DNA of 64,000 nt from the NCBI GenBank assembly GCA_963790545.1, contig CAWBPA010000016.1, positions 186,001 through 250,000 of the forward strand. Reading direction: 5' to 3'. Positions 1 to 8,602 of the stretch are shown here, piece by piece (the first letter of the stretch is position 1; each line of letters begins with the position of its first letter). The position numbers were made by a program, and so were the translations under genes. The notes below the pieces were generated by a model. It was not told the origin of the DNA and did no database searches. It saw only the letters and a program-made list of their open reading frames with translations. This stretch comes from DATBJG01 sp963790545. Lineage in GTDB: Bacteria > Acidobacteriota > Vicinamibacteria > Vicinamibacterales > JAMQPK01.

Positions 1-482
1 AACGCTCGAGGGCGCGCTCGACTCGTCGCCTCGATGGCGGTCGAAGGTTCCCGCACGACTTCGGAGATTTCCGAAACGATGAGGAACTTCGCCCGGTCGA
101 GCATGCGCTTCTCGCGGAACGAGAGGCTCTTGGAGCGGCTGAGGAAGGTCAGGCTCTTCAGGACGTCGGCGACCTCGTAGATCGAGCCGCTGCGCATCTT
201 GTCCGAATTGTCCTTGAATCGCCCCTTCCAGTTCTGATGGTTGTCGATCTTCCCGTTGCCGAGCTCGCCGAAGAGCCGCTCGACTTCTTCGTCGCCAATC
301 GCGCGCCGCAACCCGACACTGTCGGCGTTGGTGAGCGGAACGAGCACCGTCGTGTCGTTTGCGACGATCCGCAGGTGATAAAAGCCACACGTGGTTCCGA
401 GAATCGTCTTCTCCTCGATTCGTTCGACAACGCCAAGCCCATGATTCGGGTAAATGACCTTGTCACCGACCTGAAATGTCAC
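1..482 (-). CDS. carD: CarD-family transcriptional regulator (3' end cut by window)
   Basis: CarD-like proteins bind RNA polymerase beta through an N-terminal Tudor-like domain and stabilise open promoter complexes. The gene starts with GTG at 482; the product begins TFQVGDKVIYPNHGLGVV, which is the conserved CarD start, and continues with a helical C-terminal half containing SLSFREKRMLDRAKFLI. About 160 codons are visible. Near positions 21-30 the expected ending EARVERALER is reached only by skipping one base, so there is a probable single-base error there. The gene is divergent from the methyltransferase downstream of it, with 272 bp between the two starts. The GTG start and family match are seen directly; the regulatory role is family knowledge. 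Confidence 0.88.
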   Translation of the reverse strand, partial: MTFQVGDKVIYPNHGLGVVERIEEKTILGTTCGFYHLRIVANDTTVLVPLTNADSVGLRRAIGDEEVERLFGELGNGKIDNHQNWKGRFKDNSDKMRSGSIYEVADVLKSLTFLSRSKSLSFREKRMLDRAKFLIVSEISEVVREPSTAIEATSRARPRA

Positions 483-754
483 AGTAGCCCCCGTTTCGAG
501 AGGTGGTTATGAAGCAGTATGCCCGGAATCGAGCGCCAAGCAGGTCCCTCCAGTATAACGCGGGTTCCGCCACTTCGCCAGTTGAAAATGGCCGTTCGGA
601 GCAGAATTTCGTTCTATCTTCGCCACGCCGTGCCACCAACCGTGTAAACGTTTCCACATAGCTAAGGCATTCTCCCAAAAGGTTTTAATCGCCACGACCC
701 CATGGAGTGAGCGTCTGCCGGATCCGATACAAAAGGCCATCGGGAGGCAGAAAA

Positions 755-1330
755 ATGCTGGTTCGAAGCGCCCTGCTCGTCGCCGGTGTCCTGTTCGTGC
801 TGGGTGGGATCGCCACTTCCTGGCCACAGACCCCACCTGCAGCGTCGGCAGCTCTTGCACCATATGTTGCGACTCCGCAGGACGTGGTCGATCGGATGCT
901 GACGCTCGCGGATGTGACCGCGAAGGATGTGGTGTACGACCTGGGATCCGGCGATGGGCGGATTCCCATTACGGCCGCAAAGAAATTCGGCGCTCGGGGC
1001 GTTGGCATCGAGATCGATCCCCAACGCATTGCGGAATCGAATGCCAATGCCAGGGCCGCCGGGGTCGATGCGCTGGTCAGCTTCAGACTGCAGGATGCAA
1101 TGACGGTGGATCTCTCTGAGGCAACCGTCGTCACGCTCTACCTTCTGTCGCCATCGAACCTCAAATTGCGGCCGCGTCTCACACGACAACTCAAACCAGG
1201 GGCACGGATCGTCTCGCATGCCTTCACGATGGGAGACTGGCAACCCGACAAAGTTGTCGACTTTGCCGATGCGAGCGGCGCACGACGAACGCTGTTTGTC
1301 TGGAAGGCGGACGGGAAGGTCAGGCCCTGA
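755..1330 (+). CDS. Exported or membrane-anchored class I SAM-dependent methyltransferase
   Basis: The product has a hydrophobic N-terminal segment (LLVAGVLFVLGGIATSW) followed by a Rossmann-type methyltransferase core. Motif I is VVYDLGSGDGRIPI and the acidic loop that binds the SAM ribose is GIEID. Start 755 is preferred over an upstream in-frame codon because GGGAGG lies seven bases before it and the hydrophobic segment follows immediately. At about 191 residues it is a minimal methyltransferase without an obvious substrate domain. The family usually carries a leader like this one, so it probably acts at or outside the membrane. The substrate cannot be inferred. A palindromic repeat lies directly after the stop codon. 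Confidence 0.8.
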   Translation: MLVRSALLVAGVLFVLGGIATSWPQTPPAASAALAPYVATPQDVVDRMLTLADVTAKDVVYDLGSGDGRIPITAAKKFGARGVGIEIDPQRIAESNANARAAGVDALVSFRLQDAMTVDLSEATVVTLYLLSPSNLKLRPRLTRQLKPGARIVSHAFTMGDWQPDKVVDFADASGARRTLFVWKADGKVRP

Positions 1331-1391
1331 AGTTGCGAAAAAGCCGGGTCCAAAGAGCAGGACCCGGCCTACGTACTGCAATTTCGCAACT
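1331..1391. repeat. Nested palindromic intergenic repeat, family A, copy 1
   Basis: The outer arms 1331-1340 and 1382-1391 are perfect inverted repeats (AGTTGCGAAA / TTTCGCAACT). An inner perfect 9-bp stem (GCCGGGTCC at 1343-1351, GGACCCGGC at 1360-1368) encloses an 8-base loop. The 47 bases at 1343-1389 recur identically at 33763-33809. It sits between the convergent methyltransferase and DinB genes, where it could act as a bidirectional terminator, but its structure is that of a REP-like element. Confidence 0.8.
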
Positions 1392-1396
1392 ACAGC

Positions 1397-1909
1397 CTAT
1401 CTAAAGGGACTTTCATCCGCGCTCGGTCCGTAAATCGATGGCACCGGGACATTCAACAGTCGCAGGTACACCGACAGTTGTCCACGGTGATGGACGAGGT
1501 GATTGAGCACGAGTGTTCGTACCAATCCTTTCTTTGGCATCTCGATCAACGTGGCGCCCGCCTTGGTCACTTTGCACATCCCTTGCAGCCCACTGTCGCC
1601 GAGACGCCCGAGCGTTTTCTTCACCGTGTCAACGCCTTGATCGTGGGTTGAGAGAATCTGCTCCACCGAAGTGGCCTCGGACGGTCCCGCAGAATCGGGG
1701 ACTTCCGATGAGTCGGCAGCCGCCCAGCCAATGAGAAACCCGGGACCCTGGGCGATGTGCAAGGCCAGCTGACCGAGCGACATGGACTTGGGATGCGGCT
1801 TCCACGAGAGCTGATCGGCTGGGACTCGTTTGAGTAAACGTCGCGTGGTTGCACTTTCCTGCTCGAATTCCTGAACAATTGCATCAACGGCGGTCTCTAC
1901 GGCGGCCAT
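1397..1909 (-). CDS. DinB-family protein
   Basis: The 170-residue product matches the DinB/YfiT four-helix fold used by metal-dependent thiol transferases and related enzymes. The metal-ligand pattern is visible: a first histidine in the LALHIAQ helix near residue 50 and a pair in LVHHRGQ near residue 140. The conserved start of the C-terminal helix, LVHHRGQLSVYLR, is typical. Start 1909 is preceded by AAGGAGA with good spacing. The gene is convergent with the methyltransferase and divergent from the DUF3617 gene. The thiol substrate is unknown. Confidence 0.85.
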   Translation of the reverse strand: MAAVETAVDAIVQEFEQESATTRRLLKRVPADQLSWKPHPKSMSLGQLALHIAQGPGFLIGWAAADSSEVPDSAGPSEATSVEQILSTHDQGVDTVKKTLGRLGDSGLQGMCKVTKAGATLIEMPKKGLVRTLVLNHLVHHRGQLSVYLRLLNVPVPSIYGPSADESPFR

Positions 1910-2074
1910 ACGCGTCTCCTTTCACCTTGCGGAGGGACTGGTGCCAAGATGGGAACTGCCATACGGGCTGGCGCCCGTGCCCGTATTGAACGCGAATCCG
2001 AGGCTCGACTCAAGAGGAACTTCGAACCTGCCGAAAAGGGCTTCGACGAACCCTCGTATGTCGAAGGAGACTCG

Positions 2075-2503
2075 ATGAAATCGATATTTGGAATAGTTCT
2101 GGCCCTCTGCCTCGTTGCGCTCTCGCTGGTCGCGTATGCGCAAAGTCCGATACGCGAAGGCCTGTGGGAGGTCACGATGCAGATGGAAATGGCCAACTTG
2201 CCCACCAAGATGCCGCCGATGAAGACGACGCAGTGCATCACCAAAGAGCAGGCCGCGGACCCGTCGAAGAGCCTGCCGAAGGGATCGGCTGACGGCAAGA
2301 ACGACTGCGCCGTCTCCGACTACAAAGTGGACGGGAGCAAGGTTTCGTGGAAAGTCGCGTGTTCAAAGCCACAGAAGATGGAGGGCTCGGGCGAAATGAC
2401 ATTTGCCAGCGACACTTACGACGGTGCGTTGAAGATGAAGATGGACTTCGGAGAGATGACGATGAAGATGGCGGGCAAGCGGACGGGCGAATGCACGAAG
2501 TAG
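2075..2503 (+). CDS. Secreted DUF3617-family protein
   Basis: The product starts with a clear signal peptide (ALCLVALSLVAYAQ) and then the DUF3617 pattern IREGLWEVTMQMEM, with four cysteines spaced as in that family and a repetitive methionine- and lysine-rich C-terminal sheet (MKMKMDFGEMTMKM). It is a periplasmic or extracellular protein of about 140 residues. Start 2075 is chosen because AAGGAGA lies just before it. DUF3617 proteins are common in proteobacteria and acidobacteria and have no established function. The CsgG-like gene follows 69 bp later in the same direction and may be co-transcribed. Confidence 0.85.
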   Translation: MKSIFGIVLALCLVALSLVAYAQSPIREGLWEVTMQMEMANLPTKMPPMKTTQCITKEQAADPSKSLPKGSADGKNDCAVSDYKVDGSKVSWKVACSKPQKMEGSGEMTFASDTYDGALKMKMDFGEMTMKMAGKRTGECTK

Positions 2504-2571
2504 CGGCCAGAAAAGTGTTTTCTTCGGTCGATTCTTCGGTCATTATTGGCGGCACGCGTAAGGAGGCGTCC

Positions 2572-3468
2572 ATGCTCCGCACTGTGTCTTTGGTGAGTTC
2601 ACGATTTGCCATTGCGTTGATCCTTGTCGCCGCGACGAGCCCGTCGGCCTTTGCACAGTCTGCCAAGGCGCGCGTCGCGGTTATGAATTTTGAGAACAAC
2701 AGCACGTGGGCCTGGTGGGGGGACAATCTGGGCGCGGCAGCAGCCGATGAATTGGTGACGCAGCTTGTCAAGACCGGCAAGTTCACGGTGATCGAACGTG
2801 CGCAGCTAAACAGCATCCTCGCCGAACAGAACCTGGGAGCAAGCGGCGCGGTCACCCAGGCAACCGCCGCCAAGATCGGCAAGCTGTTGGGCGTGCAGCT
2901 CATCATGACGGGCTCGATCACCCAGTTTTCAATCCAGCGCACGAGTGCAGTCATCGGCCAGTTTGGGGTCGGCGGTTCGTACTCGAATGCCGAGAGCAAG
3001 ATGGACGTCCGGCTCATCAGCACCGAGACCGGCGAAATCCTTGGCGTGGCCGAGGGTCAGGGCAACAAGCGCATGGGCGGCGGTTTCTTCCGGGGTGTCG
3101 GCGCCGAGCGAACCTTCGATCAGGGAGCGGCACAGGAAGCGCTGCGGCCGGCCGTTGAAAGCGTCGTCAAGTCCGTTGCGGCGCAGAGCGACAAGTTCGC
3201 GGCCATTCAGCCCGCGGCGCCCGAAGGGCAGGTCGTCGGCGCCCGGGACGGATCGTTCTATATCAACCGGGGCCAGAACAGCGGGGTCAAGGTCGGTCAG
3301 CGGTTCGAGGTGCAGCGTGTGACCGATGAAATCAAGGATGCCGATGGCCGCGTGTTGGATCGCGTCATCAAGAAGGTTGGGGTGCTCGAGGTCACACAGG
3401 TGCTCTCGCAGTCGGCGGTCTGCAAGGTCGTCGAAGGCACTGCGGCCGTCAACGACACAATCAAGTAG
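2572..3468 (+). CDS. Secreted CsgG/HfaB-like protein
   Basis: CsgG-family proteins form outer-membrane secretion pores or bind the outer membrane at assembly sites. After a signal peptide ending FAQS, residues 33-190 show the CsgG core: VAVMNFENNSTWAWWGDNLG, then ELVTQLVKTGKFTVIERAQL and IGKLLGVQLIMTGSITQF. The last 90 residues form a separate beta-rich domain (GQNSGVKVGQRFEVQRV). No lipobox cysteine is present, unlike curli CsgG, so pore formation is not assured. AAGGAGG at 2560-2566 fixes the start. No curli subunit genes are nearby. Its 3' end overlaps the opposing lipoprotein gene by about 170 bp. Confidence 0.85.
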   Translation: MLRTVSLVSSRFAIALILVAATSPSAFAQSAKARVAVMNFENNSTWAWWGDNLGAAAADELVTQLVKTGKFTVIERAQLNSILAEQNLGASGAVTQATAAKIGKLLGVQLIMTGSITQFSIQRTSAVIGQFGVGGSYSNAESKMDVRLISTETGEILGVAEGQGNKRMGGGFFRGVGAERTFDQGAAQEALRPAVESVVKSVAAQSDKFAAIQPAAPEGQVVGARDGSFYINRGQNSGVKVGQRFEVQRVTDEIKDADGRVLDRVIKKVGVLEVTQVLSQSAVCKVVEGTAAVNDTIK

Positions 3469-3971
3469 CGTCCGGCCGCGTTCTCCGTAGCCGTGATCCG
3501 TTCTTGCCAGACAGGGACGGAAAAAGACGTCAGAAAACTGCGACTGTAAGAATCCTCGGTCTCGCTGGCAATGACCTGATCGTTGCAGCGGACGTCAATC
3601 TTGTGCGGTCGACCCGACGGTTTGTCGGTTTGCAATTCCGCCGTCGACCCCGGGTTCACCGGCCAACGTCCGGTTGAATTCACATCCCGCTGATCCACCA
3701 GGGGCGTCGGATAGGCCACCAATTCAAAAAGCGTGGTCGTCGCCCACTCACCAGCCGGTGCTACCACGCGGGCATGCGCCTTGTCGGGATCCGGACCTTC
3801 GTAAATGTCGGCAGTCGCATCGCTACACGTCAATCTCGGAGGCTGTGGTGTCGGCGCAGGGGAAGGTGCGGGCGTTTCCTCTCCGCCTCCGGACGGCATG
3901 GTCGGCGACATGGGCTGTTCGCAGCCCACGCTCGCGAACACGATCATCGTGAGGATGATTAGCGGTTTCAT
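3297..3971 (-). CDS. Putative lipoprotein, proline-rich N-terminal linker
   Basis: The N-terminus has a lipoprotein signal (LIILTMIVFASVGC) followed by a Ser/Pro/Thr-rich linker of about 30 residues and a globular part with four cysteines. I do not recognise a family. The start at 3971 is preferred over 3980 because it puts the hydrophobic stretch directly after a lysine. The last 55 residues are antisense to the end of the CsgG-like gene, have little protein-like character, and are probably read-through beyond the true end. A lost stop codon or frameshift near 3470-3500 is likely, so the end coordinate is uncertain. Confidence 0.6.
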   Translation of the reverse strand: MKPLIILTMIVFASVGCEQPMSPTMPSGGGEETPAPSPAPTPQPPRLTCSDATADIYEGPDPDKAHARVVAPAGEWATTTLFELVAYPTPLVDQRDVNSTGRWPVNPGSTAELQTDKPSGRPHKIDVRCNDQVIASETEDSYSRSFLTSFSVPVWQERITATENAAGRYLIVSLTAAVPSTTLQTADCESTCVTSSTPTFLMTRSNTRPSASLISSVTRCTSNR

Positions 3972-4465
3972 TGCACTCACTCCTGCCCTTCCGCCGCTCT
4001 AATACGAGCTGTACAAATTTCCGGCTACAAGACCGCCCTCGCAGGGACGGCCATGTGCGCGTCACCATTCCTGCGCTTTGATGCCTGCACAAGGTACGCC
4101 ACTGACGCGCCTGCGGAGATTGCTCGTTTACAAGGTGTTCAGCGCAAACGGGTTTGGAGGCAGCTCGAATTTTCCGTGTAGGCGATTATTTGTATACGAC
4201 GCCCGGCGATGCAGTTGTCGTCATGTCTAGATGTTGTTCAACCTGACGCGGGGTGTATAGTCTCGGGCCCCGCGATGTGTCGTCGCTGACACAGCGGCTT
4301 GTGTCTTCCACGCCACACTCAACCGGGCGGATGTCGGGAGCTCCGTTCGATTCTCGAAAACATCTGGGCTTTTGGCGGGTCGTTCTGGAACGACACGTTC
4401 AGCAGTACGGCAAGCGGATTGCTCTCCGCCGGCACGAGAAGTCCGTCAGCCGCTACACCTCCCCC
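3972..4465. other. Intergenic region without a recognisable gene
   Basis: These 494 bp separate two divergent lipoprotein genes. In-frame codons extend upstream of the 4466 start but the encoded residues are not protein-like and lie before the signal peptide. I see no RNA gene, repeat or convincing ORF; the region presumably holds both promoters. Confidence 0.5.
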
Positions 4466-5410
4466 ATGGTCCTACGCTGGGTGTCTTGCGCTCTCGCGAT
4501 GATGTTCCTGGCCGGGTGCGATGAGTCCCCGACTGGCGTGTCGACGGTCCCATCACCCATCGCACCAACTCCAACCCTGCCAGCCGCACCCGTTGTGAGC
4601 GCGGTTCAAGTGGGTGTCGCCGGCAATGCCGAGCCCACATTCGAACTGGGTCAGACGAAACAGTTCTGGGCGTTGGCCAGCTATTCCGATGGAGCCACGA
4701 GCGACGTGACCAACAGCGCCTCGTGGCAAACGTCCAATCCGGTTGTCGCCACGGTATCTTCCACTGGTCTCGTCACCGCCGCGGCATTCGGCGCGGCGAC
4801 AATTACCGCGTCTGTGCGTGATCGGGTCGGCTCGATGGGGCTTGCCGTCCAACCGCCGGGGTGCCGGTTCACCCTGGACCCACCGCGGCTCGTGTTCGGT
4901 CCATTTGCCAACTGGGGGAACGTGACGGTGACGGCGGTGCCAAGCGACTGCCGATGGAGCGTGGCGAGCGATGCCACCTGGCTCCAGTTCCGGTACGACC
5001 CCGGCCGCAGCGGCAACGGGAGTTTCGGCTATTCCGTGCCCGGGAACAGCACTTCACATCCGCGCTCGGCGAACCTTGTTGTCGTGGGAACCGGCGGTAC
5101 GTCGGCAGTGCACGTGGTCGAGCAGGAGCGACCGCGGTCCTGCAGCTATGTGGTCATCCCCGCGCTCACGCGACTAACGCTGGCAGGTGGCACCGCATCG
5201 TTCCGCGTCGACGCGACGCCAGATAGCTGTCGGTGGACGACGTTCATGTACTCGTTCTACGGATCCATCGTATCGGGCCACAGCGGCACCGGCGACGGTT
5301 CGGTGACGTTCTCCGCGCATGGTTCCAGTTACAGCACCTCGATTACGATCGAAGTGCGGGGTCTGAGCGGTGAGAATCCGCCTGGCGTTCACACAATCCA
5401 GCTTCAGTAG
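4466..5410 (+). CDS. Lipoprotein with Big_2-like and BACON-like domains
   Basis: A lipoprotein signal (CALAMMFLAGC) anchors the product, and a Pro/Thr linker follows. Residues about 45-130 form an Ig-like Big_2 domain: TKQFWALASYSDGATSDVT, then SSNP-like NPVVATVSSTGLVTA and GAATITA. Two BACON-type repeats follow, each with the pattern C-x-W (CRWSVASDATWLQF, then CRWTTFMYS). Such domains bind carbohydrate or mediate adhesion at the cell surface. The start 4466 is chosen at the signal peptide, not the longer in-frame extension. The product is complete at about 314 residues. Binding target unknown. Confidence 0.8.
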   Translation: MVLRWVSCALAMMFLAGCDESPTGVSTVPSPIAPTPTLPAAPVVSAVQVGVAGNAEPTFELGQTKQFWALASYSDGATSDVTNSASWQTSNPVVATVSSTGLVTAAAFGAATITASVRDRVGSMGLAVQPPGCRFTLDPPRLVFGPFANWGNVTVTAVPSDCRWSVASDATWLQFRYDPGRSGNGSFGYSVPGNSTSHPRSANLVVVGTGGTSAVHVVEQERPRSCSYVVIPALTRLTLAGGTASFRVDATPDSCRWTTFMYSFYGSIVSGHSGTGDGSVTFSAHGSSYSTSITIEVRGLSGENPPGVHTIQLQ

Positions 5411-5510
5411 ATATCTCGCCTGCTAAGCGCTGCCGCCTCTTTGCGATGCATTCTTAACATGCACATGCCCGATACATGCGTCTGGTGCCGTCTTTGCAGA
5501 AGAGGGCAGC

Positions 5511-5732
5511 ATGAGCACGAGGGCCGGTGACGTGGTCATCTGGCGCAACGAAGACGTCGCTCGCTGTTATGTTGCGGTTGTAAAAGAGGACCATGAACGC
5601 CCGGAGCAGTTCCGTATCCGATGGCAGCCCAAAGATGTGGCAGAAGCCGAGGCGTTCGCTGCCAGGTGGATCCAGGGAACGGGAGGGCGGATCCTCGATT
5701 GGAACGGCGTAGACGATCCCACTCCGCGTTAA
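5511..5732 (+). CDS. Small conserved-looking hypothetical protein
   Basis: The 73-residue product is rich in charged and aromatic residues (GDVVIWRNEDVARCYVAV, then FRIRWQPKD), with no signal peptide or membrane segment. A GA-rich ribosome-binding site (AAGAGGG) lies just before the start. I do not recognise a family. It reads as an intact soluble protein and the competing antisense frame is less protein-like. Confidence 0.55.
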   Translation: MSTRAGDVVIWRNEDVARCYVAVVKEDHERPEQFRIRWQPKDVAEAEAFAARWIQGTGGRILDWNGVDDPTPR

Positions 5733-5856
5733 TTTTTCGTGTAATTCTTGCCGAACCCGCCTGAGATGTGTTCCATTCCCGACATATCTCTTACGGACCA
5801 TGCCCCTCGATTTCGGCCACTTTTTCCTGGGCATTGTGTTTGCACCTACACGAGGT

Positions 5857-6210
5857 ATGCGTGTTCGGCTGGTCGAAGTTCCCCGCACGCTTGATGGCCT
5901 TCACGGCCAGAGCTTCCGCCGTGGCGAGAGCTACGAGCTGCCACTCGGCCTGGCGGGCTTGCTCATGCTCGAAGGATTCGCGGTCGCCGAACACGATGAA
6001 TCTGAAGATATGGGTCCCACCGATGGTGATGTGAAACCCTGTCCGCGGTGGGGGTGTCACGGAGAAGCCGTCTTTCAACAACACACGCTCAGGCCGGGCA
6101 CCGGTTCGGCGTTCGTCGGTCCGGGTCGTCGACTTGCACGTCCGGCGGAGTACGTACCCGCGTGGACTTGCGGCGCCTGTTTCTATTTCGAACCTCTCTC
6201 TGATCAGTAG
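5857..6210 (+). CDS. Hypothetical protein with CxxC pairs
   Basis: The product begins MRVRLVEVPRTLDGLHGQ and continues with a YELPLGLAGLLMLEGFA segment, a pattern I recognise only as a small uncharacterised acidobacterial protein type. The C-terminal half has Cys-rich stretches (CPRWGCHG and CGACF) that could bind a metal. The start 5857 is chosen over 5800 because the recognisable domain begins there and GAGG precedes it. About 117 residues. Function unknown. Confidence 0.5.
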   Translation: MRVRLVEVPRTLDGLHGQSFRRGESYELPLGLAGLLMLEGFAVAEHDESEDMGPTDGDVKPCPRWGCHGEAVFQQHTLRPGTGSAFVGPGRRLARPAEYVPAWTCGACFYFEPLSDQ

Positions 6211-6234
6211 GCAGGTATCAGTTTCAGAACTGAT

Positions 6235-6331
6235 CAACGCTGAGCGCACCGAGGCCGCGGAGCGCGCAGAGAAATCCCTGAAAATTAGGAATCCTCTGCG
6301 CTCCTCCGCGGTCTTTGCGTCCTCTGCGTTG
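6235..6331. repeat. Imperfect long palindrome, family B (CGCAGAG type), copy 1
   Basis: The left arm starting CAACGCTGAGCGCACC at 6235 and the right arm ending CGTCCTCTGCGTTG at 6331 are imperfect inverted repeats about 38 bp long, with the centre near the AATTAGGAATCC stretch. A related element occurs at 30701-30800. It lies between the 5857 gene and the convergent PPOX-fold gene. Confidence 0.65.
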
Positions 6332-6347
6332 GTCCCTTGAATGAAAA

Positions 6348-6779
6348 CTAGAACGTGAGTTCAGTGATGGCGGGTGGAGACTTGCTGAAATCACTGAAGC
6401 GCAGCCACTGCGGCCGGACGCGCATGTAGGTCAACCCAGGCCAGCTCTGCCGATCACGCCCATCCGGAAACCGGACGAAGTAAAGTTCCTTCAAACGTTC
6501 CTGATCAGCGCCTGTCGGCTCGTCCGCGATGCCTTCGAGCTGCACCGTGCGTTCCTCACCATTTGCCATCCCACCAATGACCAACGCGCACCTGGCGTTG
6601 CGACGGAGATTGACGACTTTGCGAGTCGTGTCAACCGTGTCGAAGACGACCTCGAAGTCGTCGGTCACGATGAAGCCCACCACCGCCGCCTGAGGGGCGC
6701 CTGCCGGCGAGACCGATGCCTGAACGGCCAGTGAGGAGCGTCGCATGAACTCCAGGATCTCGGTGCGCGTTGCGGGCAT
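6348..6779 (-). CDS. Pyridoxamine 5'-phosphate oxidase-fold protein
   Basis: This 143-residue protein has the split-barrel flavin-binding fold seen in PPOX-like enzymes. Recognisable segments are LAVQASVSPAGAPQAAVVGF, EVVFDTVDTTRKVVNLRRN (typically next to the flavin phosphate) and the end WLRFSDFS. Start 6779 is chosen because AGGGAGA precedes it; a longer frame to 6806 adds unconvincing residues. Proteins of this size usually bind FMN, haem or F420 and act as reductases or detoxifying enzymes. It is divergent from the permease gene, with 74 bp between them. Confidence 0.82.
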   Translation of the reverse strand: MPATRTEILEFMRRSSLAVQASVSPAGAPQAAVVGFIVTDDFEVVFDTVDTTRKVVNLRRNARCALVIGGMANGEERTVQLEGIADEPTGADQERLKELYFVRFPDGRDRQSWPGLTYMRVRPQWLRFSDFSKSPPAITELTF

Positions 6780-6853
6780 GATCTCTCCCTTGTGCGGTGC
6801 GCCCATTCGACTTCCCGTAATTGCGCTGATCTAGCTCACTGTCGGCCAAGACG

Positions 6854-8587
6854 ATGCGGCACTGCCTCGATTACCGGCTAGAATCGTCTCTCAGCTTGTT
6901 GAAGACTCAAACCGAATCCGCGCCCGGTGCGCTCACGGTCCGTTCGGCGCTCGGCGTGTACGCCGAGCGGTCCGCGCTGGTCATGGTCGCGCTGGGATTT
7001 GCGGCCAGTCTGCCCTATTTCCTCATCTTTGACACGTTGTCCGCGTGGTTGCGCGCGTCGGGACTTTCGCTTGAAGTGATCGGCTTCTTCAGCCTGGTCA
7101 CATTGATCACGAGCTTCAAATTTCTCTGGGCGCCGTTTGTCGACCGGGCGCGAGTCCCGGTGCTGACCGCCAGGGTCGGGCATCGCCGGTCGTGGATGCT
7201 GCTGTGCCAGGCCGTGATCATGGTAGGACTCTGGCTCATCGCGGGTTCCGATCCGTCGCGCAGCCTCGGCACGATCGCTTTCTTCGCCGTGCTTGTCGGT
7301 GTGACGTCCGCCACACAGGACATCGCCATCGACGCGTGGCGCATCGAAGCCGCAGACGTATCCAGGCAGGGCGCCATGGCGGCGGCGTATCAGTGGGGCT
7401 ATCGGCTGGGGATGATCGTTGCCGGAGCGGTGCCGCTGCTGCTCGCTCAAATCTACAGCTGGAATCTCTCCTATGCCGTGATGGCGGCGCTGATGACCGT
7501 GGGCGTTGTCGCCGTGCTGGCGGCGCCCCGGGAGCAACGCCACACGATCCGCCCGATCCAGACTGCAGACATTCCGCCCTCCCCCGTGCGCGACGCGCTG
7601 GAATGGATCGCCCGCCTCGCGATCCTCGCGGCGGGCGCGCTCGTGCTCGGCTCGGGTCTCGCCGCCAATGCCGGCGTGCTCGCGGGAGTGCTCGCCGCGG
7701 TGGGAGCAACCGGGGCACGCGACGGCGTTCTGTCGGCCTGGGCGTCGCCCGCGCGCGTGTGGGTGCATCTGGCCGCCGTGGTATTGGGATTCGGCGTCAT
7801 CGTCATTGCCGCGCTTCCGCTTCCAGGTGCGCGCACGCGGCCGGGCGTCTATCTCTCTTCCGCGCTCGCCGATCCGCTGCGCGAGTTCTTCGTGCGCCAT
7901 CGCTCCGCAGGAGGGCTGATTCTCGCGCTGATCTGCCTCTATCGCATTCCGGACTTCGTGCTGAACATCATGAACCCGTTCTATCTCGATCTTGGCTACA
8001 GCCTGGTCGAGATTGCCGAGGTTCGAAAAATCTTCGGCGTTGCCATGACGCTGTTCGGCGTCTTCGCGGGAGGCGTGGCGGTGGCGCGTTACGGACTTCT
8101 GCGATCGATGGTGATCGGCGCCCTCGCGGGGCCCTTGAGCAATCTGCTGTTCATCTGGCTCGCGATGCAGGACCACAACCTGCTCGTCCTCTTCGTCGCG
8201 ATCGGCCTCGACAACGTCGCGGGCGCCTTCGCGGCCACCTGTCTGATTGCGTACATGTCGAGTCTGACATCGGCCGGGTTCACGGCCACGCAGTACGCGC
8301 TCTTTTCGTCCCTTTACGCGATTCCCGGCCGCCTGATCGCGTCGCAATCGGGCCGCATCGTCGAGAGCGCCGCGCGACTCGCTGACGAGGGTGGCATTGT
8401 GTCGAGTCTGAAGGAGATGTTTGCGGGGCAGCCGCCGGACAAGTTCGCCACCGCGCTAGAGCGATCGGGCGTCACGCCCGCCGCGCTCGGCGCCGGCTAT
8501 GTGGTGTTCTTTACGTATTCGGCGCTCATCGGCGTGTTCGCCCTGGGGCTCGCGCTCGCGGTGCAGCGCCGTCAGGCGCGAGTCTGA
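6854..8587 (+). CDS. MFS permease, AmpG-like
   Basis: AmpG proteins are major-facilitator permeases that import anhydro-muropeptides for cell-wall recycling. The product has about 12 to 14 membrane segments and AmpG landmarks: LGFAASLPYFLIFDTLSAWL in the first helix, FKFLWAPFVDR in the loop after helix 2, and SATQDIAIDAWR in helix 4. At 577 residues it is longer than E. coli AmpG, with an inserted hydrophobic block near residues 240-330. The N-terminal 25 residues before the first helix may be over-called, since TTG at 6897 is a possible start. No other recycling genes are present, so the substrate is an inference. Confidence 0.8.
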   Translation: MRHCLDYRLESSLSLLKTQTESAPGALTVRSALGVYAERSALVMVALGFAASLPYFLIFDTLSAWLRASGLSLEVIGFFSLVTLITSFKFLWAPFVDRARVPVLTARVGHRRSWMLLCQAVIMVGLWLIAGSDPSRSLGTIAFFAVLVGVTSATQDIAIDAWRIEAADVSRQGAMAAAYQWGYRLGMIVAGAVPLLLAQIYSWNLSYAVMAALMTVGVVAVLAAPREQRHTIRPIQTADIPPSPVRDALEWIARLAILAAGALVLGSGLAANAGVLAGVLAAVGATGARDGVLSAWASPARVWVHLAAVVLGFGVIVIAALPLPGARTRPGVYLSSALADPLREFFVRHRSAGGLILALICLYRIPDFVLNIMNPFYLDLGYSLVEIAEVRKIFGVAMTLFGVFAGGVAVARYGLLRSMVIGALAGPLSNLLFIWLAMQDHNLLVLFVAIGLDNVAGAFAATCLIAYMSSLTSAGFTATQYALFSSLYAIPGRLIASQSGRIVESAARLADEGGIVSSLKEMFAGQPPDKFATALERSGVTPAALGAGYVVFFTYSALIGVFALGLALAVQRRQARV

Positions 8588-8602
8588 CGGCCCACTATCG
8601 CA

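Noticed and set aside
6878..8347. 489-codon open frame on the minus strand
   Set aside because: It is antisense to the AmpG-like permease, has extreme Arg/Glu/Gly composition and no domain; it arises from the GC-rich third positions of the real gene.
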